Positions 59,201 through 64,000 of a stretch of DNA of 64,000 nucleotides are shown here, piece after piece. The translations under genes were made by a program, and so were the position numbers. Source of the stretch: Corallium rubrum (lineage: Eukaryota > Cnidaria > Anthozoa > Scleralcyonacea > Coralliidae). Where the stretch lies: positions 16,236,679-16,300,678 of the forward strand of contig OZ035998.1 in NCBI GenBank assembly GCA_964035015.1, given 5' to 3'. Numbering within the stretch: the stretch's first letter is position 1; the number at the start of each line of letters is the position of its first letter. The notes beneath the pieces were generated by a model. It did not search any database. It worked only from the letters and a program-made list of their open reading frames with translations, and was not told the origin of the DNA.

Positions 59201-62200
59201 CACTCAGTCACCTGCCATTACATTTAAATGTTCAGAGTATCAACATTGAAAAGGGGGGACGGGGGGATAGCAATTCATGCAAAAAAGAGGCCTAGCAATT
59301 AACATGGCATGATTCACTCAAGTCGTTTCAACTAATTTTGTCAATGATTGTCTGAATTTACGTTAATAATTCTCCGTACATTTTTCGTTGCAGAGAAACG
59401 GCATATTTTACCCACGACTGCGCAAAGTGATCTCACATACATTTAACACATATATTGATCGCTAACAACAAACGATAAACTTTAAAGGTTAATTACATGA
59501 CGTCACCATGACGTCCTAATGTTAACTGTCACTACGCGGAAATCAGGTTCAAAATTATTGTCGGTTTAAAAGCTGCGCACGCCCTCTGTATTTCCATGAT
59601 GAGTTTATAATTCTGACACAAAACCTACACGTAAAATTAAAATCTGTCGATAACTTTATTGCAGACCTATCATGAAGGATAATGTATACCCTGCACTTGC
59701 GCAAATCATTAAAATATTTGACCATTCATGCTGATATAAAGAGAAAAGTCGGGAAGAAATTGTCTTAAGTTAATGCCCAAAAGAACAGAACAAATTGTTT
59801 GTAGCAAGGGGGAAAAAATTCTTTCACCAGTTGCATTTATTAAAAACTTGTCAATAGAATAATTACCCAAGGCTTCGAATTCATCTCAAGTTACAACTGG
59901 CACCCGTGTTATAAAAGAGCTCATATGTCAAGGAACATAAATAAACAATGAATCGAGGAGTTCAGCTCGATTTCAACAAAAATAATCGATACCCAAACAT
60001 TTCTCCTTATACTTTTATCATTACAAATAGTTGACAAATAGTTGACAACACATATATACTTCTAAGATATCATTGCACTTTGCTGTGTACGAGACCGCTA
60101 AAATTAAGCTCAGCTTACCACACTTTACCACAAACTTCGCATAATATTCAGTGCAATTTCAACTGAAATATTCGTTACACAAAGATGTTTTTAAACTTTA
60201 GCTCTATTTAAGCATTAAGTGGACATAATTGTTGCATTTGATCACACTTTACCATATACTTACACTAAAATTTAGTACACTTTACCACACTTTACCACAA
60301 TCTGCATATATAAAAGAATCATAATCTAATTTATTAACATAAGCATGGTAAAGTGTGGTAAAGTGTGGTAAAGTGTGGCAAAATACAGAATTGATATGGT
60401 AAACTGAATTGATATAAAACGATGTAGCTAAGAAATTACTATAAACAGTTCATTTCACTCGAAATAATTCTATAACACTATTTATTTGTCCAATATAGCG
60501 AATGCTAAGCAGCAAGGCGCCATGTTGCGATAGACCCCCTGGGAGATTTGTTCAAAAAACAAGACATGTCGGGCTCATTTCTCCGGTTGAACGTAATCGT
60601 ATACGATCGACTGCAGAAACCGCCTAAATTCCATGTTATTCCTGACGCTTAAATTTTATTTACGAATAATTCCTGTTATGCTGCCACACTAATTCCACTA
60701 TGTTCTTTCGCGAAAAATGATCATTCAAAGTAACTGAGCAACCAGCGGCACATAAGCCACTCGACTTCGCCACGGTTCTATAGAAATTCAATAGGACGAG
60801 AGTTCCTTTATCAAACTACTAATCTTTTTCTAAATGACTTGGTAATTTCTTAACTAGAGTGGCTTCTTCGACTTGTTTTGTCACATAGGTCATTATGCCT
60901 GTGAGCCGTGGCATACGCAACTTCTTTTAAATGGCTACTACTGTAATTAATCGCTTGCTCATCGCATAAAACTTTAACTTCAAATGCTTACAAAAAAATT
61001 ATTGTAATCCCGTTCGACAATATAATATGCATATAAACTAACCACATATTCTTCTTTAGCATATTTTAAAACATTAATGGTCAATCCATCAGAGAAAATG
61101 GATTTTTATGAATTAAATCTGTTGCGTTTGCGTCCAATTTGTTCTCAGACAATCATTGACATAATTCTTGAAACAAAGCTAACATGAAATGGTTTCATGT
61201 TCCCCCTCCCCCCACTTCAATGTTGTGGACCTCAAAACGTTTGCAATTTGCACTCAGTCACCTGCCATTACATTTAAATGTTCAGAGTATCAACATTGAA
61301 AAGGGGGGACGGGGGATAGCAATTCATGCAAAAAAGAGGCCTAGCAATTAACATGGCATGATTCACTCAAGTCGTTTCAACTAATTTTGTCAATGATTGT
61401 CTGAATTTACGTTAATAATTCTCCGTACATTTTTCGTTGCAGAGAAACGGCATATTTTACCCACGACTGCGCAAAGTGATCTCACATACATTTAACACAT
61501 ATATTGATCGCTAACAACAAACGATAAACTTTAAAGGTTAATTACATGACGTCACCATGACGTCCTAATGTTAACTGTCACTACGCGGAAATCAGGTTCA
61601 AAATTATTGTCGGTTTAAAAGCTGCGCACGCCCTCTGTATTTCCATGATGAGTTTATAATTCTGACACAAAACCTACACGTAAAATTAAAATCTGTCGAT
61701 AACTTTATTGCAGACCTATCATGAAGGATAATGTATACCCTGCACTTGCGCAAATCATTAAAATATTTGACCATTCATGCTGATATAAAGAGAAAAGTCG
61801 GGAAGAAATTGTCTTAAGTTAATGCCCAAAAGAACAGAACAAATTGTTTGTAGCAAGGGGGAAAAATTCTTTCACCAGTTGCATTTATTAAAAACTTGTC
61901 AATAGAATAATTACCCAAGGCTTCGAATTCATCTCAAGTTACAACTGGCACCCGTGTTATAAAAGAGCTCATATGTCAAGGAACATAAATAAACAATGAA
62001 TCGAGGAGTTCAGCTCGATTTCAACAAAAATAATCGATACCCAAACATTTCTCCTTATACTTTTATCATTACAAATAGTTGACAAATAGTTGACAACACA
62101 TATATACTTCTAAGATATCATTGCACTTTGCTGTGTACGAGACCGCTAAAATTAAGCTCAGCTTACCACACTTTACCACAAACTTCGCATAATATTCAGT

Positions 62201-64000
62201 GCAATTTCAACTGAAATATTCGTTACACAAAGATGTTTTTAAACTTTAGCTCTATTTAAGCATTAAGTGGACATAATTGTTGCATTTGATCACACTTTAC
62301 CATATACTTACACTAAAATTTAGTACACTTTACCACACTTTACCACAATCTGCATATATAAAAGAATCATAATCTAATTTATTAACATAAGCATGGTAAA
62401 GTGTGGTAAAGTGTGGTAAAGTGTGGCAAAATACAGAATTGATATGGTAAACTGAATTGATATAAAACGATGTAGCTAAGAAATTACTATAAACAGTTCA
62501 TTTCACTCGAAATAATTCTATAACACTATTTATTTGTCCAATATAGCGAATGCTAAGCAGCAAGGCGCCATGTTGCGATAGACCCCCTGGGAGATTTGTT
62601 CAAAAAACAAGACATGTCGGGCTCATTTCTCCGGTTGAACGTAATCGTATACGATCGACTGCAGAAACCGCCTAAATTCCATGTTATTCCTGACGCTTAA
62701 ATTTTATTTACGAATAATTCCTGTTATGCTGCCACACTAATTCCACTATGTTCTTTCGCGAAAAATGATCATTCAAAGTAACTGAGCAACCAGCGGCACA
62801 TGAGCCACTCGACTTCGCCACGGTTCTATAGAAATTCAATAGGACGAGAGTTCCTTTATCAAACTACTAATCTTTTTCTAAATGACTTGGTAATTTCTTA
62901 ACTAGAGTGGCTTCTTCGACTTGTTTTGTCACATAGGTCATTATGCCTGTGAGCCGTGGCATACGCAACTTCTTTTAAATGGCTACTACTGTAATTAATC
63001 GCTTGCTCATCGCATAAAACTTTAACTTCAAATGCTTACAAAAAAATTATTGTAATCCCGTTCGACAATATAATATGCATATAAACTAACCACATATTCT
63101 TCTTTAGCATATTTTAAAACATTAATGGTCAATCCATCAGAGAAAATGGATTTTTATGAATTAAATCTGTTGCGTTTGCGTCCAATTTGTTCTCAGACAA
63201 TCATTGACATAATTCTTGAAACAAAGCTAACATGAAATGGTTTCATGTTCCCCCTCCCCCCACTTCAATGTTGTGGACCTCAAAACGTTTGCAATTGCAC
63301 TCAGTCACCTGCCATTACATTTAAATGTTCAGAGTATCAACATTGAAAAGGGGGGACGGGGGGATAGCAATTTATGCGAAAAAAGAGGCTTAGTAATTAA
63401 CATGGCATGATTCACTCAAGTCGTTTCAACTAATTTTGTCAATGATTGTCTGAATTTACGTTAATAATTCTCCGTACATTTTTCGTTGCAGAGAAACGGC
63501 ATATTTTACCCACGACTGCGCAAAGTGATCTCACATACATTTAACACATATATTGATCGCTAACAACAAACGATAAACTTTAAAGGTTAATTACATGACG
63601 TCACCATGACGTCCTAATGTTAACTGTCACTACGCGGAAATCAGGTTCAAAATTATTGTCGGTTTAAAAGCTGCGCACGCCCTCTGTATTTCCATGATGA
63701 GTTTATAATTCTGACACAAAACCTACACGTAAAATTAAAATCTGTCGATAACTTTATTGCAGACCTATCATGAAGGATAATGTATACCCTGCACTTGCGC
63801 AAATCATTAAAATATTTGACCATTCATGCTGATATAAAGAGAAAAGTCGGGAAGAAATTGTCTTAAGTTAATGCCCAAAAGAACAGAACAAATTGTTTGT
63901 AGCAAGGGGGAAAAAATTCTTTCACCAGTTGCATTCATTAAAAACTTGTCAATAGAATAATTACCCAAGGCTTCGAATTCATCTCAAGTTACAACTGGCA

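Larger units (their letters stand above)
52948..64000. repeat. Macrosatellite: tandem ~2,050-bp unit, five full copies plus a partial sixth
   Basis: The anchor CAATCATTGACATAATTC lies at 52949, 55000, 57050, 59100, 61150 and 63198 (spacings 2051, 2050, 2050, 2050, 2048). Copies are nearly identical, with rare differences (CGTTTGAC in unit 1 against CGTTCGAC later; CATGAGCC in unit 5; several changes near 63370-63395). There is no frame above about 60 codons and no recognised RNA gene. Each unit holds a ~256-bp segment between CAGACAATCATTGACA and its inverse, a G/C-tract pair, ATGACGTCACCATGACGTC, and facing decamer clusters (TTACCACACT / AGTGTGGTAA). The array continues beyond the window. 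Confidence 0.97.

Noticed and set aside
52948..64000. Satellite unit as a 5S, snRNA or histone gene cluster
   Set aside because: I could not recognise 5S, U1-U6 or histone sequence in the unit, and no frame is long enough for a histone.

Overview
This is eukaryotic, AT-rich, very repeat-dense DNA with no operons or ribosome-binding sites. The mix of a TRIM-NHL gene, Penelope-like elements with hammerhead-ribozyme remnants, LINEs and many TIR/MITE families points to a metazoan, most likely a cnidarian such as an anthozoan. That placement is inference from sequence style, not from a search.

Genes are few. (1) A long intronless TRIM-NHL E3 ligase frame lies at 3364-5691 (+). (2) A 194-residue frame at 11757-12341 (+) has an NRDP1/RNF41-like zinc knuckle, a coiled coil and a Cys-rich tail. 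(3) Two candidate exons on the minus strand (21735-21500 and 21213-20977) resemble the N-terminal and C-terminal parts of a secreted selenoprotein P-like protein; the middle is missing. All other coding signal belongs to mobile elements.

Region by region. 0-8.9 kb: minisatellite, MITEs and the TRIM gene, with a MITE on each side. 8.9-15.3 kb: two opposite copies of a ~1.69-kb TTAA-flanked element carrying a dead THAP domain (Kolobok-like). One copy lies in the arm of a long foldback element that also has a third element at its apex. 15.5-17.8 kb: a train of MITEs separated by shared TAA target sites. 18-25 kb: dispersed repeats, the selenoprotein P-like exons and one tRNA-like sequence. 25.4-38.3 kb: a Russian-doll block. 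A minus-strand Penelope-like element (PLE) is interrupted by two plus-strand LINE pieces and by a minus-strand LINE, and that LINE is interrupted by two inverted copies of a 5-bp-TSD DNA transposon. A second PLE end lies head-to-head with the first, and both PLE 3' ends abut (TA)n tracts and hammerhead-like sequences. 39.5-43.3 kb: a 3.8-kb element with 42-bp TIRs and a 7-bp target duplication, carrying a 21-bp-period minisatellite and a tandem array of tRNA-like units with an internal inversion. 44.5-52.9 kb: further MITEs, palindromes and (TA)n tracts. 52.9-64.0 kb: a near-identical tandem array of a ~2,050-bp unit that runs off the window.

The most notable biology is the repeat architecture: PLE/hammerhead arrangements at (TA)n tracts, the composite 3.8-kb element, the MITE train and the macrosatellite.
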